From positions 307,505 through 371,504 of IMG/VR virus record IMGVR_UViG_3300032157_000001: 64,000 nucleotides of DNA. One strand, 5' to 3'. The notes under the pieces were generated by a model. It saw only the letters and a program-made list of their open reading frames with translations. It ran no database searches and was not told the origin of the DNA. This DNA is from a virus. A program made the position numbers and the translations under genes. Positions 21,974-30,618 of this stretch are shown in pieces; the stretch's first letter is position 1, and every line of letters starts with the position of its first letter.

Positions 21974-22713
21974 GGGTTTAAGATTTGTTTGAATATTTCA
22001 TAATTGTTGGCTACGCTGTTGTGATCGTTGATGACGGCGAATATGACGTTGTTAAAAACCTTCGCGCCCTCATCTTCATCCAGTACTTTTTTGAATATGT
22101 TAGCAATGAATGTGGGGTCATTTGCAAATACTCCACATCCCCACGCACCAAGAATAAGATTTTCAACGTAGTTACGTGCAGCCAACTTAATAATAAATCT
22201 GATCTTTGTCTCGGTTATTGATAGATAATCTTGCTCAGATAAATTTTCCTTCCGTAGATTAATGGCAGCACACGTTATGACATCACAAGTAATTGCTTGT
22301 TGTTTGTTGTAATTGAAATCTTTGAAGAAAACAGCACCGGTTGTGTAGAGAGCTTCTGTATGTCTTAGCGGGTAGTGTGATTTCGAAATACACAAACCTA
22401 AATTAGAACAACGAAACAGTCCCTCTTCTTGAGCCTTTGCACCCCAACTTACTCCCCCACCCGGACGCTTATATGATGCCATATTTAATACGGCATTGTG
22501 ATCGCCCCTGAATTTAGATAGAGCCGTAATTGTGTCGACTGGTAACACTTCAACGTTACCCTTCATTGCTCTTTCACCGTTGATTTTCATATCATAGAAT
22601 CCTTGGTGATCGATCTTGATTGTTTTTCCAAGAGGATAATCTGTGGCAAGGAGAAGTGAGTCTTTGTATACCTCAACTAATTTATCGTCAGTTTTTTTAT
22701 AGTCCGGTTCCAT
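21970..22713 (-). CDS. PARG-like glycohydrolase (TIGR02452 family), 247 aa
   Basis: VLNMASYKRPGGGVSWGAKAQEEGLFR (about residues 75-101) holds the GGG-x6-QEE signature of microbial poly(ADP-ribose) glycohydrolases, and LILGAWGCGVFAN is typical of this macrodomain-related fold. It probably removes ADP-ribose from proteins or nucleic acids. It overlaps the RNA ligase gene by 17 nt. A role in reversing host defence ADP-ribosylation is inferred. Confidence 0.85.
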   Translation of the reverse strand: MEPDYKKTDDKLVEVYKDSLLLATDYPLGKTIKIDHQGFYDMKINGERAMKGNVEVLPVDTITALSKFRGDHNAVLNMASYKRPGGGVSWGAKAQEEGLFRCSNLGLCISKSHYPLRHTEALYTTGAVFFKDFNYNKQQAITCDVITCAAINLRKENLSEQDYLSITETKIRFIIKLAARNYVENLILGAWGCGVFANDPTFIANIFKKVLDEDEGAKVFNNVIFAVINDHNSVANNYEIFKQILNP

Positions 22714-23737
22714 TATCTATGAGTTTATTTGGTGTTACTTTTCCTTGCATCCAATGCTTGTCGCTGTTTATTACAAACCGACTTGACACAAATTTGGCTA
22801 TTGATGTTTCAAAATCATCGAAGTAGTAACCTCCCGCCAATCGAATTACATATCCTTCGGTTTTGTTTCCTTTGTATTCTTCAGGAAAAGCTTTATGAAT
22901 TTCTTCTTGATTGTAAACACCACGATAAAAGACCGGTACAGTTATTAAGCCGAACAATGTAGCCCACTCGACCGTTTCATCCCACGACATGCAATAGTCT
23001 TTATCCCATATAGAAAAGACATTGAAGTATGATTCCAGATTCTCATAGGGTATGGTGTGTAGAGCATAAAGATTTTCTCCACATATTCTCCAATCTTGTG
23101 GGATTTGATAACCAGTATTCGCCCACAATCCCTTTACCCAATCGCGAGAAGGATGATTATCTGAATTGATTGATCGTGCATGAATCTTATCATCATACAT
23201 TGTCGTGTTCTCACCATCCATTTTAATGGACACAACAACATCCCGTCCTTCGAAATGATCAACGTTCTTAAGACGTTTATCATCATCAGTAGCTTTCTCG
23301 CTCCAAGGGAGATGAGGTGTTCGCGGATATTTGGTATATTTCACGTTGAATTCTTTATAGTATGCCCCCTGATTGATTAAATTTTGTACTGGTACACTTC
23401 GAAACATGGGGCCGGGATACATCATGTTAAATGCCGCTACTTCGTTACCCCACTTGTCGTATGTTACTTCAGGATCAAAGTCATGAGGTAATACAACATT
23501 CGTAATTCCAGCCCTTCTTCTTAGTTCATCCGGAGTTAAGGTTATATCCTCAGCAAGCACATGACATCGATGACATAAACTAACACCATTGTCAATGTAA
23601 TATCCACCGTCCTCAAATAATTTTCGGTCTAAAATGTGGTGTGCATCATTGGCGGGTTTGCCACAAACTACGCATTTGCACTTATCCCGCTCAAAAACGG
23701 CTCCCCTAAAATCACCACGAGTTAAGAGTTTATTCAT
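22697..23737 (-). CDS. HNH nuclease-RNA ligase fusion (Rnl2-like), 346 aa
   Basis: Residues 20-60 form an HNH-type zinc module (CKCVVC, DAHHI, N50, CHRCH). Residues 160-322 hold the nucleotidyltransferase motifs of Rnl2-type RNA ligases: motif I IKMDGEN (K172 adenylated), RICGENLY, TEGYVIR and KFVSSRFV. RNA ligase seals 3'-OH/5'-P breaks, for example in cleaved tRNA anticodon loops. ATG at 23737 is preferred over a longer upstream frame; TAAATTTG lies at 23752-23759. Confidence 0.85.
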   Translation of the reverse strand: MNKLLTRGDFRGAVFERDKCKCVVCGKPANDAHHILDRKLFEDGGYYIDNGVSLCHRCHVLAEDITLTPDELRRRAGITNVVLPHDFDPEVTYDKWGNEVAAFNMMYPGPMFRSVPVQNLINQGAYYKEFNVKYTKYPRTPHLPWSEKATDDDKRLKNVDHFEGRDVVVSIKMDGENTTMYDDKIHARSINSDNHPSRDWVKGLWANTGYQIPQDWRICGENLYALHTIPYENLESYFNVFSIWDKDYCMSWDETVEWATLFGLITVPVFYRGVYNQEEIHKAFPEEYKGNKTEGYVIRLAGGYYFDDFETSIAKFVSSRFVINSDKHWMQGKVTPNKLIDNGTGL

Positions 23738-23771
23738 CCTTCGGTTATACGCAAATTTAGGGATTTTGGTT

Positions 23772-23779
23772 GTATTTAT
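23772..23779 (+). promoter_or_regulatory. GTATTTAT motif overlapping a start codon
   Basis: The last two bases belong to the ATG of 23778-24491, so either the start or the promoter role needs revising here. Confidence 0.35.
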
Positions 23780-24491
23780 GAAAAAGATAACCGTGAAGCT
23801 AACAGAGGCCATTTCAGAGGAATTAAGCAAGTATTACTTCAATATTTCAGAGGACTATCCACCATCCTTCGATAAAGAGGTATTCTATGGCCTCAGATCG
23901 TTCGCAGAAAGAATCAGGTATTGCTCTCAACATCTTGAAAAGATCGCTGCAGGGACTGGTAGAGTCGTTTTTAAGGTGGATGACAAGACAGCCTTAAAGC
24001 TGGCCAAAAACCCTAAAGGAATTGCTCAAAACGCACAGGAAGCTCAACTTGGTGCAGATAACTACATTTCAGATATTGTTGCCAACGTTTTTAATTCAGA
24101 CAACGACGATAAGTGGATTGAATCTGAACTTGCAACGAAGGTTAAGCCAAATAGATTTAAAGAACTTGTTGGCGTTGATATAGATACTGCGGGTAAATAT
24201 TTGATGCAAAGAGAGAAAGAAGAGGAACGTAGATCAAGATCAATGTCGGGTTACAATTTCATGGATACAAAATCCGAATTGTATACACAACTACACGAAA
24301 ATGAATTCTTACAAAGAGTTGTCGAATTGATGTTCAACTATAACATCAAAGCAGGTGATTTTTCCAAATTGAATTCCTATGGAGAAGTTAACCGAGAGGG
24401 GCATCCAACAATTGTTGTGGTTGACTATGGATTGAGTGATGAAGTGTATCAGACTCACTATATGCCAAAATCACTTCGTCGCGGTTATTAA
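23778..24491 (+). CDS. Kinase-like fold protein, 237 aa
   Basis: GTGRVVFKVDDKTALKLAKN (about residues 60-79) resembles a glycine-rich strand plus invariant Lys, and VVVDYGLSDEVY near the C-terminus resembles a DFG-like segment, as in degenerate protein kinases. Catalytic residues are not all evident. A longer upstream frame overlaps the RNA ligase antisense and is rejected. Confidence 0.55.
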   Translation: MKKITVKLTEAISEELSKYYFNISEDYPPSFDKEVFYGLRSFAERIRYCSQHLEKIAAGTGRVVFKVDDKTALKLAKNPKGIAQNAQEAQLGADNYISDIVANVFNSDNDDKWIESELATKVKPNRFKELVGVDIDTAGKYLMQREKEEERRSRSMSGYNFMDTKSELYTQLHENEFLQRVVELMFNYNIKAGDFSKLNSYGEVNREGHPTIVVVDYGLSDEVYQTHYMPKSLRRGY

Positions 24492-24906
24492 CCTCTGCTG
24501 GTGTTACATTTCCAACATCAAAGAGTTTATAGTCACCAAGATTTATTAAGTTTCTCGAACTTAACAGTCCAATAATCGCATTAGTCATAAACCCAATTCT
24601 TTCACCAAGACCATCCAAAGGAAGAAACGTGTTTATGCGTTGTACAGTATCATTCCAAACGGCCCAATAATATTTGTTCCTCCAATCAATGAGGTAATGA
24701 TATTTTGATTTGTCTCTTATCTCACGATAAAGTAACACAATATTACATCCTCTGAATTGGCCTTTGGAGCCATTGCCAGATTCTTTAAATTGTTTGATCT
24801 CTTTTGAAAGACGAAATATGTCATCAGACAACCAAAGTCCATATCTCTCTTTTGCTCTTTTCCGAGCATGTATTGTGATGCTTTCTTGGTGTGTTAGTGA
24901 TCTCAT
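24388..24906 (-). CDS. Hypothetical protein, 172 aa
   Basis: HARKRAKERYGLWLSDD near the N-terminus and a compact alpha-beta core. The last 104 nt overlap the convergent gene 23778-24491, so the two cannot both be freely varied. No family recognised. Confidence 0.7.
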   Translation of the reverse strand: MRSLTHQESITIHARKRAKERYGLWLSDDIFRLSKEIKQFKESGNGSKGQFRGCNIVLLYREIRDKSKYHYLIDWRNKYYWAVWNDTVQRINTFLPLDGLGERIGFMTNAIIGLLSSRNLINLGDYKLFDVGNVTPAEVNNRDEVILAYSESDTLHHSIHSQPQQLLDAPLG

Positions 24907-24918
24907 GGTATGTATTGG

Positions 24919-26130
24919 TTACTTCCATTTCTTCGACGTTCTCTTTAAATATCCTTTTGCCCACAAACCCAAATTTTCATCATGACTATCATCGTCATGT
25001 TCATTCATTACAATCCACGATGCCATCCCCACATTTAACAACAAAGTCAATGAGAAAATAATAACGATGGCAGTCATTGATGGTTGTATTGTCAGTATGT
25101 CAAACTCGTGGAAATTTCTGATAATCCATTTGTTTTCTATTTCTTTATACGTAAAATCAACCAAAGAAGATAAGTCAAGCGTATTCTGTGACAACAAATA
25201 ATCTCTGGTCTCAACTTTTGTTTCCTCTACTTCAGTCCACGAAAAATCATAAGCCCACTTTACCTTGTTCTCATTATCGATACCGATGGTGATTACAAAT
25301 TCATTCTTATTACTTCCTTCCCAATAACGCTCCTGTAAATGACCAGCTTCAATTGGTTGATTCTTGAATACCAAAATAAAGACACGAACATGTTTTGTTC
25401 CGCCCAATTTCGCATTGAGCACTGCAAGTTTTTTCTCCGCAATAGGGTCGTTGAAACCGAGTATACCTTGTTGATAACGGTGTCTGTTTACAATTGGATA
25501 GTTAAAAAGTTTGTATTGTTTTATATCCATCGTGTCTACTTCCTGAAAACGGTAGATACTTTGTGAAGCCTTCGGTCTGTTCTCATAACTTTCTTCGACA
25601 GTCACCGGAACCAATGTTTCATCTTGTAAATCCCACTTACCAAAATACATATCACCATCAATGGTGTGATAATGGCGATTCATATCATGAAACGATGGCT
25701 TTTCAATTTTAAACACATCATGAAGAATATTCTTATAGCGATCCTCAGAAATTGAAAGCGAACCCAACGTAGTTTCTTCAGTCCAATGAGGGCCGTGATA
25801 GTCAACATCGTATGCATGATAATGACCAACAGTTCTTGTTGTACAGTGTCTATTCTTCCCGGAGCCAGTACAAGTTGTTTGCCTAATCGGGTGACGACAA
25901 GAAACCTTTTCATTCCAAGGCTCATAGTATCTGACCTCTTTGACATAACCTCCCAAGTATTGGGTGTCTCTAGTCAAAGAATTTATTGCCATATACTTTC
26001 CGGCAAATATGAAGATCAGACTTACTCCGAGAGGTATTGCAAATTCCCACCACACAGTTTTGTGCCGGAAGAAGAAAAATAACACACCCAAGGTGAGTAT
26101 CGGAATTAACAAGCAAAGATAGATTCCCAT
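24919..26130 (-). CDS. Membrane protein with two N-terminal and one C-terminal TM segments, 403 aa
   Basis: TM segments at about residues 3-20, 30-48 and 352-375 flank a large, probably extracytoplasmic region with CRHPIRQTTCTGSGKNRHC. Similar bacterial proteins often sit next to LemA genes, and a LemA-like gene is two genes upstream here. Function unknown. Confidence 0.72.
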   Translation of the reverse strand: MGIYLCLLIPILTLGVLFFFFRHKTVWWEFAIPLGVSLIFIFAGKYMAINSLTRDTQYLGGYVKEVRYYEPWNEKVSCRHPIRQTTCTGSGKNRHCTTRTVGHYHAYDVDYHGPHWTEETTLGSLSISEDRYKNILHDVFKIEKPSFHDMNRHYHTIDGDMYFGKWDLQDETLVPVTVEESYENRPKASQSIYRFQEVDTMDIKQYKLFNYPIVNRHRYQQGILGFNDPIAEKKLAVLNAKLGGTKHVRVFILVFKNQPIEAGHLQERYWEGSNKNEFVITIGIDNENKVKWAYDFSWTEVEETKVETRDYLLSQNTLDLSSLVDFTYKEIENKWIIRNFHEFDILTIQPSMTAIVIIFSLTLLLNVGMASWIVMNEHDDDSHDENLGLWAKGYLKRTSKKWK

Positions 26131-26131
26131 C

Positions 26132-26416
26132 TTAATATGAGTTGTAGAAACGAATTTTGGTTACCTCTTTTGGGAGCTTTGTAAGATCAACTTCAAACCC
26201 TTCTCGCATTTCATCTTGCCACTTTGTATAGTGATCGTCCCTTTTAAGTATAAATTGTAATTTTTCTTCTGGTTCATCACAGGTGCCGAAATAATCCGCA
26301 GTTTCTTTTGGAAGGCTGACATTTTCTTTTTTGCACATTGTTAGAATGCGAAGATGTTTTTGGTATGTGGGGTCGTTATCGGGGATAAACGCCTTAAGGT
26401 GTGATGACATTCCCAT
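26132..26416 (-). CDS. Hypothetical protein, 94 aa
   Basis: Between the two membrane-associated genes, 1-2 nt spacing on both sides. Mixed charge, no motif. Function unknown. Confidence 0.72.
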   Translation of the reverse strand: MGMSSHLKAFIPDNDPTYQKHLRILTMCKKENVSLPKETADYFGTCDEPEEKLQFILKRDDHYTKWQDEMREGFEVDLTKLPKEVTKIRFYNSY

Positions 26417-26418
26417 GA

Positions 26419-26955
26419 TTATTTCTTGAAAAGTTCTACATCATCTTCCTTGCCACTCTTGAAGACAGCTTCTGTCTTTGTACTAGTCACGATTTTCAAA
26501 TCCGGAATTGGTCGACCACCAACAAAGAATCGAGATGGGGCCGTTGTTACGAGGTTGGTTATTTCCTGATGGGTGGCTACAAGTTTACGTTGTACATTGG
26601 TGAACTTGGCACGTTGTGATTCAATTGTGCTCATGAGTTTCATGTACATATCTTGAGAGAATAATGGGTTTTGTTCTTGAATCCATTTCATTGCAACACC
26701 ACCGCTTTCATATCGAGCATCCATCATTTGAACGTAAATCTCTTTGAAGTTTTCTGCGTACTGGTCGCTGACCTGCGCTTGTTGTTGAACAACTTTCCAC
26801 ACCTCATCGTAGATGACTTGGTTCTCTGAAATCTGTGCATTGTATTTGTTGACCAGCGTTATGTAGCTGGTATCATAACTGTAATAGAATACAACAGCCC
26901 CGATGCCGACAACTGCAGCGATAATTAATGTGATAAATAACCCTTTGTTTTTCAT
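26419..26955 (-). CDS. LemA-family-like membrane protein, 178 aa
   Basis: One N-terminal TM (residues 6-26) followed by LVNKYNAQISENQVIYDEVWKVV, the long helical pattern of LemA proteins (helices separated by YN and W positions). Likely membrane-anchored with periplasmic helices. Operon with the 403-aa membrane protein. Confidence 0.65.
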   Translation of the reverse strand: MKNKGLFITLIIAAVVGIGAVVFYYSYDTSYITLVNKYNAQISENQVIYDEVWKVVQQQAQVSDQYAENFKEIYVQMMDARYESGGVAMKWIQEQNPLFSQDMYMKLMSTIESQRAKFTNVQRKLVATHQEITNLVTTAPSRFFVGGRPIPDLKIVTSTKTEAVFKSGKEDDVELFKK

Positions 26956-26966
26956 TTTTTGTTTGA

Positions 26967-27221
26967 TTAAATTTTTATTGAATGTAAAAAATCTTTATCT
27001 GACATGTTTCCGATTCTATCGATCTTGTCGCTTTTCAATTTAGCTACGACCAATTTTTCAAGGAAGTCATAATCAATGACAACATAGTCTTCAGAATCTT
27101 TTGAGACCCACACAGCATCACTATCCAATCTGACCTCAATGCCTCCGCTATAGTCTGAATTGTGTACGACCTTTACTCTTTTGTTTTTGTCGCCAAAATA
27201 AATTGTGGATGTGTGACTCAT
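26967..27221 (-). CDS. Hypothetical protein, 84 aa
   Basis: Beta-rich soluble protein. Its ATG overlaps the stop of 27218-27370 (ATGA). Function unknown. Confidence 0.7.
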   Translation of the reverse strand: MSHTSTIYFGDKNKRVKVVHNSDYSGGIEVRLDSDAVWVSKDSEDYVVIDYDFLEKLVVAKLKSDKIDRIGNMSDKDFLHSIKI

Positions 27222-27370
27222 CTTTTTTTAGTTTTTAACATTTGTAGAATTCCACCAAGAAGTACAATGCCAAACACAACTGGTGAGTATGGATAATATA
27301 GTCCCATTATTACTATGTGTAGTAAAAACCCGATAAGGAACCATTGTATTGCAATTGAAACTCGACCCAT
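27218..27370 (-). CDS. Small membrane protein, 50 aa
   Basis: Two hydrophobic stretches (about residues 8-24 and 30-43) with a basic KTKKR tail. Coupled to the downstream gene by ATGA. Likely an inner-membrane miniprotein. Confidence 0.6.
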   Translation of the reverse strand: MGRVSIAIQWFLIGFLLHIVIMGLYYPYSPVVFGIVLLGGILQMLKTKKR

Positions 27371-27461
27371 AATTTGATTATACGTAAAAAATTATCCTAA
27401 AGTTGGCAGAACAAATATAGCAAAATTTCCGTATAATAGAAAATTGACCTATTTTTGTATT

Positions 27462-28370
27462 ATGGGAAAGGATAAAGAAATCGACTGTAAAATCTTAATT
27501 GGGGTGCCAGCATCCGGAAAAAGTACGTGGTCAACGGAATTTGTGCGAAATAACCCAAATTATCTCCGTTTGAACAGGGACAGCTACCGCTATATGCTGA
27601 AGGATCAGGGCTGGTGCGAACCCAAGGTCGAAGATATGATCACAGACATGTTTTTCGACGCAATTGATATTGCCTTGACAAGAAAAATGAGCTTGATTCT
27701 GGATAACACAAATTTAAAAAGAGGTGTTATCGATGAACTTGTCAAGTACGTGGAGACTCGATCAAACGTGTCCTTCATGGTGTTTGATATTTCATTGGAG
27801 ACAGCTATCGAAAGAGACGCTGCTAGACCAAAGCCAGTTGGTGAAGAGGTTATCAAGAAGATGTACAAGGCGTACACTGATTTGATGGATTCATATAATT
27901 ATTCCGATCAAAGGAAAAAAGTATTTATCTACAGAGAACCACTTTGGTTACCAAACCTTCCAAAGATTGTAATCTTTGATCTTGATGGTACGTTGACTCA
28001 CGCGAACGGAAGAAGAGGATATTTCGATTGGGATAGATGTGATCGTGATACTCGCGATGAAATTGTATTCAGAGCATATGAGCGTCACGTAACTGCTGGT
28101 GATACAATCTTCTTTATTACTGGTCGGGCTGAAGAAGCTCGTGCTAGTACTGAATTATGGTTACAAACTTATGCCCCAACATATGAAAGATTGTTGATGC
28201 GTAAGTCTGAAGATTATCGTCAGGATTATGTGGTGAAGGAGGAAATCTACAACCACTATATCAAGGGCAAGTATAATGTTGAGGTCATCTATGAGGACAA
28301 GCAAAAGGTTGTCGATATGTGGAGAAGAATCGGCCTCAAAGTATTTCAGGTTAGTAAGGGCGATCATTAG
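27462..28370 (+). CDS. pseT: Polynucleotide 5'-kinase/3'-phosphatase (T4 Pnkp type), 302 aa
   Basis: N-terminal kinase with P-loop GVPASGKST (residues 14-22), LNRDSYRYML and DNTNLKR. C-terminal phosphatase of the DxDGT family, DLDGTLT (residues 173-179), then FITGRAEEAR and EDKQKVVDMWR. Length is nearly that of T4 Pnkp (301 aa). It heals cleaved tRNA ends, making 3'-OH/5'-P for an RNA ligase such as 22697-23737. ATG at 27462 follows a TATTTTTG box. Terminator at 28358. Confidence 0.93.
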   Translation: MGKDKEIDCKILIGVPASGKSTWSTEFVRNNPNYLRLNRDSYRYMLKDQGWCEPKVEDMITDMFFDAIDIALTRKMSLILDNTNLKRGVIDELVKYVETRSNVSFMVFDISLETAIERDAARPKPVGEEVIKKMYKAYTDLMDSYNYSDQRKKVFIYREPLWLPNLPKIVIFDLDGTLTHANGRRGYFDWDRCDRDTRDEIVFRAYERHVTAGDTIFFITGRAEEARASTELWLQTYAPTYERLLMRKSEDYRQDYVVKEEIYNHYIKGKYNVEVIYEDKQKVVDMWRRIGLKVFQVSKGDH

Positions 28371-28386
28371 TCGCCCTTCTTTTTTT
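28358..28386 (+). terminator. Intrinsic terminator after Pnkp
   Basis: GGGCGA/TCGCCC hairpin and an 8-T run, ending directly before the next ATG. Confidence 0.85.
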
Positions 28387-28800
28387 ATGAGAATGCGTGT
28401 AATGTATTTGGAGGAAATCGCCGATCAATACGATCAGGATTTCAAAAGACTTCTTAAACAAGAGGCCAAATACTTTATTGACGAATTTTTAAATTCGTTG
28501 GAAATCATATTTCGTGGTGATGAGTACTCACGATTTGGTACACAAATTAATCTTACCACAGGTAAGCCAATGTTACGCAGAAACACTCATTTCGAATTTA
28601 GAACATTACACTGTCACATATATTTCAACGACGATCTTCATCATGAAAATAATATGATGATGTTACTACGATATGAATTTCTTTTAGATAAAGATGAGAT
28701 TAAGGAACTTCTCTCAAGAGGAATAAAAAAATTTTTAAGAGAAAATAACTATGTGATTGAGCGAAAGATAAAGGTATTCGGGGGAGGAAATTTTCATTAG
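28387..28800 (+). CDS. Hypothetical protein, 137 aa
   Basis: Starts immediately after the Pnkp terminator; the longer upstream frame overlaps Pnkp and is rejected. Rich in His around HCHIYFNDDLHHEN. No family recognised. Overlaps the convergent gene by 4 nt. Confidence 0.68.
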   Translation: MRMRVMYLEEIADQYDQDFKRLLKQEAKYFIDEFLNSLEIIFRGDEYSRFGTQINLTTGKPMLRRNTHFEFRTLHCHIYFNDDLHHENNMMMLLRYEFLLDKDEIKELLSRGIKKFLRENNYVIERKIKVFGGGNFH

Positions 28801-29075
28801 TTCTTTACAAGATATTCGTCGCAGAAAGTGTCGAACAGGATCGGGAGGATTTCTTTTTCGGGGAGACCAATGGAACGAAGTTTATGTGCCAAGCTTGACT
28901 TCATAAACTTATCCCAATCTTTTTCTAAATCAAGTAAGGGAGCATAGGTATAAAAATCCATTATGTTGGGATTATATCCTAACGATCTAAGTTCCTGTAA
29001 ATAGACCATGCGTTCGCGAGTTTGAAAATTTCCCGCAAGTGCTAATTTAATTTCTTCTAAATATCTTTCGTTCAT
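28797..29075 (-). CDS. Hypothetical protein, 92 aa
   Basis: Helical protein (MNERYLEEIKLALAGNFQTRERMVYL). Convergent with 28387-28800. Function unknown. Confidence 0.7.
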   Translation of the reverse strand: MNERYLEEIKLALAGNFQTRERMVYLQELRSLGYNPNIMDFYTYAPLLDLEKDWDKFMKSSLAHKLRSIGLPEKEILPILFDTFCDEYLVKN

Positions 29076-29091
29076 TCATGCATTATTACCA

Positions 29092-29343
29092 TTAGGTAAT
29101 CCATTTAAAATCCGAATCATACTTACTGACTTCTCTCTTCTTTGCCTCTTTAGGAAAAGTAACACCAGTTAGTACCTTCTCGTTGAACAATAAACTGCTG
29201 CCAACTTTCTGGTCATATTCGAACCAGACTCCCGCAGTGTAGTATTCACTTTCACTTTTTACTTCTTCCAGACTTGGAACAGCGGCCAATAGTTTTGTCT
29301 GTTGTTTGTCTGTGTACAATGTGTAATATTTGACTATCTCCAT
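29092..29343 (-). CDS. Hypothetical protein, 83 aa
   Basis: ATG at 29343 (MEIVKYYTLYTDK) lies 11 nt after a GTATTTAT motif; an upstream TTG is rejected. Alpha-beta soluble protein. Confidence 0.7.
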   Translation of the reverse strand: MEIVKYYTLYTDKQQTKLLAAVPSLEEVKSESEYYTAGVWFEYDQKVGSSLLFNEKVLTGVTFPKEAKKREVSKYDSDFKWIT

Positions 29344-29354
29344 ATTGTTTTTTG

Positions 29355-29362
29355 ATAAATAC
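29355..29362 (-). promoter_or_regulatory. GTATTTAT motif before 29092-29343
   Basis: 11 nt upstream of ATG, sense orientation. Confidence 0.5.
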
Positions 29363-29390
29363 AATCAAACATAGCAATTGTAATGCAAAT

Positions 29391-29415
29391 AAAAAAGCCC
29401 AAGATCAACTTGGGC
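29391..29415 (-). terminator. Intrinsic terminator after 29422-29697
   Basis: GCCCAAG/CTTGGGC stem with six T on the minus strand. Confidence 0.87.
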
Positions 29416-29421
29416 CAAACT

Positions 29422-29697
29422 TTATTCTATAATATGTTCTTGTTTCGGAATAATTTCCTTAACGGGTACGAATCCTTCCTCGATTTCGTTCATTGATTCG
29501 ATGTCACCAATGAGACGCATTTTTCTTTTAGTTTTCTTAATGTCGTCATGATCCCAAAACCAAAAACAATTTGTAGATGAATCCCACATACCAACGATCA
29601 TGGGTTGATTTTCGCTAATGATGCAATAATGTTGGAGTGCATATCCGGAGTAATAGTAGCCGTCACGTAGTGCGGTTTTTTTTATTTGTTGTATCAT
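29422..29697 (-). CDS. Hypothetical protein, 91 aa
   Basis: Trp- and Asp-containing small protein (GMWDSSTNCFWFWDHDD). Ends just before a strong terminator. Function unknown. Confidence 0.72.
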   Translation of the reverse strand: MIQQIKKTALRDGYYYSGYALQHYCIISENQPMIVGMWDSSTNCFWFWDHDDIKKTKRKMRLIGDIESMNEIEEGFVPVKEIIPKQEHIIE

Positions 29698-29748
29698 ATT
29701 TATGTTAAAATATAATCAAGTTATTTATGTCAAGTCTGGCGGTTTCAA

Positions 29749-29756
29749 GTATTTAT
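29749..29756 (+). promoter_or_regulatory. GTATTTAT motif before the lipoprotein gene
   Basis: Overlaps the first possible ATG (29755); the second in-frame ATG at 29761 is 4 nt downstream. Confidence 0.45.
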
Positions 29757-30000
29757 GAATATGAAACCCACAAACCAAACAGTTGTAAAAATTTATAAAG
29801 CTGCTGTCCTTTTCTTTATCCTTTTGGCGTTATGTGCAGATTGTGCATGTTCACCAAAATTAAAAAGATTTATCCACCAAGACTACATGAATCCTTGTGG
29901 TCATAATGAATTCAGTAATGCTGATGAGTGTGCAAATTGGAAGAAAAACTATCCAAAAGAGTACGAGAAGTACCAAAAAAGAAATGCTGTTAAGCATTAA
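29755..30000 (+). CDS. Small lipoprotein, 81 aa
   Basis: Signal peptide (residues 12-28, hydrophobic AAVLFFILLALCA) followed by Cys residues at 29 and 31-33 giving a lipobox-like ADCAC. Mature part is short and charged. ATG at 29761 is an equally good start. Perhaps a spanin-like or superinfection protein; not resolved. Confidence 0.68.
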   Translation: MNMKPTNQTVVKIYKAAVLFFILLALCADCACSPKLKRFIHQDYMNPCGHNEFSNADECANWKKNYPKEYEKYQKRNAVKH

Positions 30001-30004
30001 TGAG

Positions 30005-30089
30005 TAGGAAGAGAGGGATTTGAACCCCCGAACTCCGAAGAGACTGCGTTTACAGCGCAGCGCATTTGACCAGACTTTGCTACCTTCCT
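30005..30089 (-). tRNA. tRNA-Tyr(GUA), copy 1
   Basis: Type II variable arm, acceptor AGGAAGG/TCTTCCT, anticodon stem CTGCG/CGCAG with loop CTGTAAA. Confidence 0.92.
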
Positions 30090-30160
30090 ATGATCTACTG
30101 ACTTAACAAATGTATACTTTATGCAGTTTACATCCAAATCTTTTTTAAGATTTTTTTTCG

Positions 30161-30243
30161 TGGGCAGGGAGGGATTCGAACCCCCGAACTCAAAAGAGAG
30201 AAGTTTTACAGACTTCCGCCATTAACCACTCGGCCACCTACCC
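30161..30243 (-). tRNA. tRNA-Tyr(GUA), copy 2
   Basis: Acceptor GGGTAGG/CCTGCCC, anticodon stem GAAGT/ACTTC with loop CTGTAAA, long variable arm. Confidence 0.92.
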
Positions 30244-30278
30244 ATTTGATGGTAACTCTCCAACACCAGAGGCGACTT

Positions 30279-30470
30279 TTAAGTCTCTCCTAAGCACTTT
30301 AAGTTGTGTCCACCCATCAATTTTTTTTCATCCTCATAAGGATGAAATGTTTCAACATTACATTCTTTACAATAACACCACACTTCCCATATCTGACCGA
30401 TCATGGCTGTGTTAACGATCTCCCATCGTTCACAATCTTTGCCACAATCCATGCACACGGTGTTAATCAT
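30279..30470 (-). CDS. Zinc-ribbon-like protein, 63 aa, starting 1 nt after tRNA-Lys(CUU)
   Basis: VCMDCGKDC (residues 5-13) and WCYCKECN (about residues 31-38) form a zinc ribbon. The longer frame runs into the tRNA; ATG at 30470 follows the discriminator by 1 nt. Confidence 0.72.
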   Translation of the reverse strand: MINTVCMDCGKDCERWEIVNTAMIGQIWEVWCYCKECNVETFHPYEDEKKLMGGHNLKCLGET

Positions 30471-30471
30471 G

Positions 30472-30543
30472 TACCCTCGGTGAGGAACGATCTCACGACC
30501 CACCGCTTAAGAGGCGGCTACTCTACCACTGAGCTACGAAGGC
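30472..30543 (-). tRNA. tRNA-Lys(CUU)
   Basis: Acceptor GCCTTCG/CGAGGGT, anticodon stem GCCGC/GCGGT with loop CTCTTAA, T-loop ATCGTTC. Preceded by a GACTGTTT hairpin leader. Confidence 0.9.
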
Positions 30544-30612
30544 GTTTCAATTTCTATGAACCCACGTTTTACCGGGTACGTGTTCTATGCAATTGATAAA
30601 CAGTCTGCCACA
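30544..30612 (-). ncRNA. GACTGTTT hairpin leader, copy C (before tRNA-Lys)
   Basis: Minus strand: GACTGTTT, stem TCAATT/AATTGA, GCATAGAAC, inner GAAC/GTTC pairing, CATAGAA. It ends at the tRNA-Lys 5' end. Shares sequence and layout with two + strand copies. Confidence 0.55.
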
Positions 30613-30618
30613 CCTTAG

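Noticed and set aside
23752-23781. Strong host-type promoter before the RNA ligase gene
   Set aside because: TAAATTTG is present but no TTG lies at the expected 19-21 nt spacing, so only the -7 box is noted.
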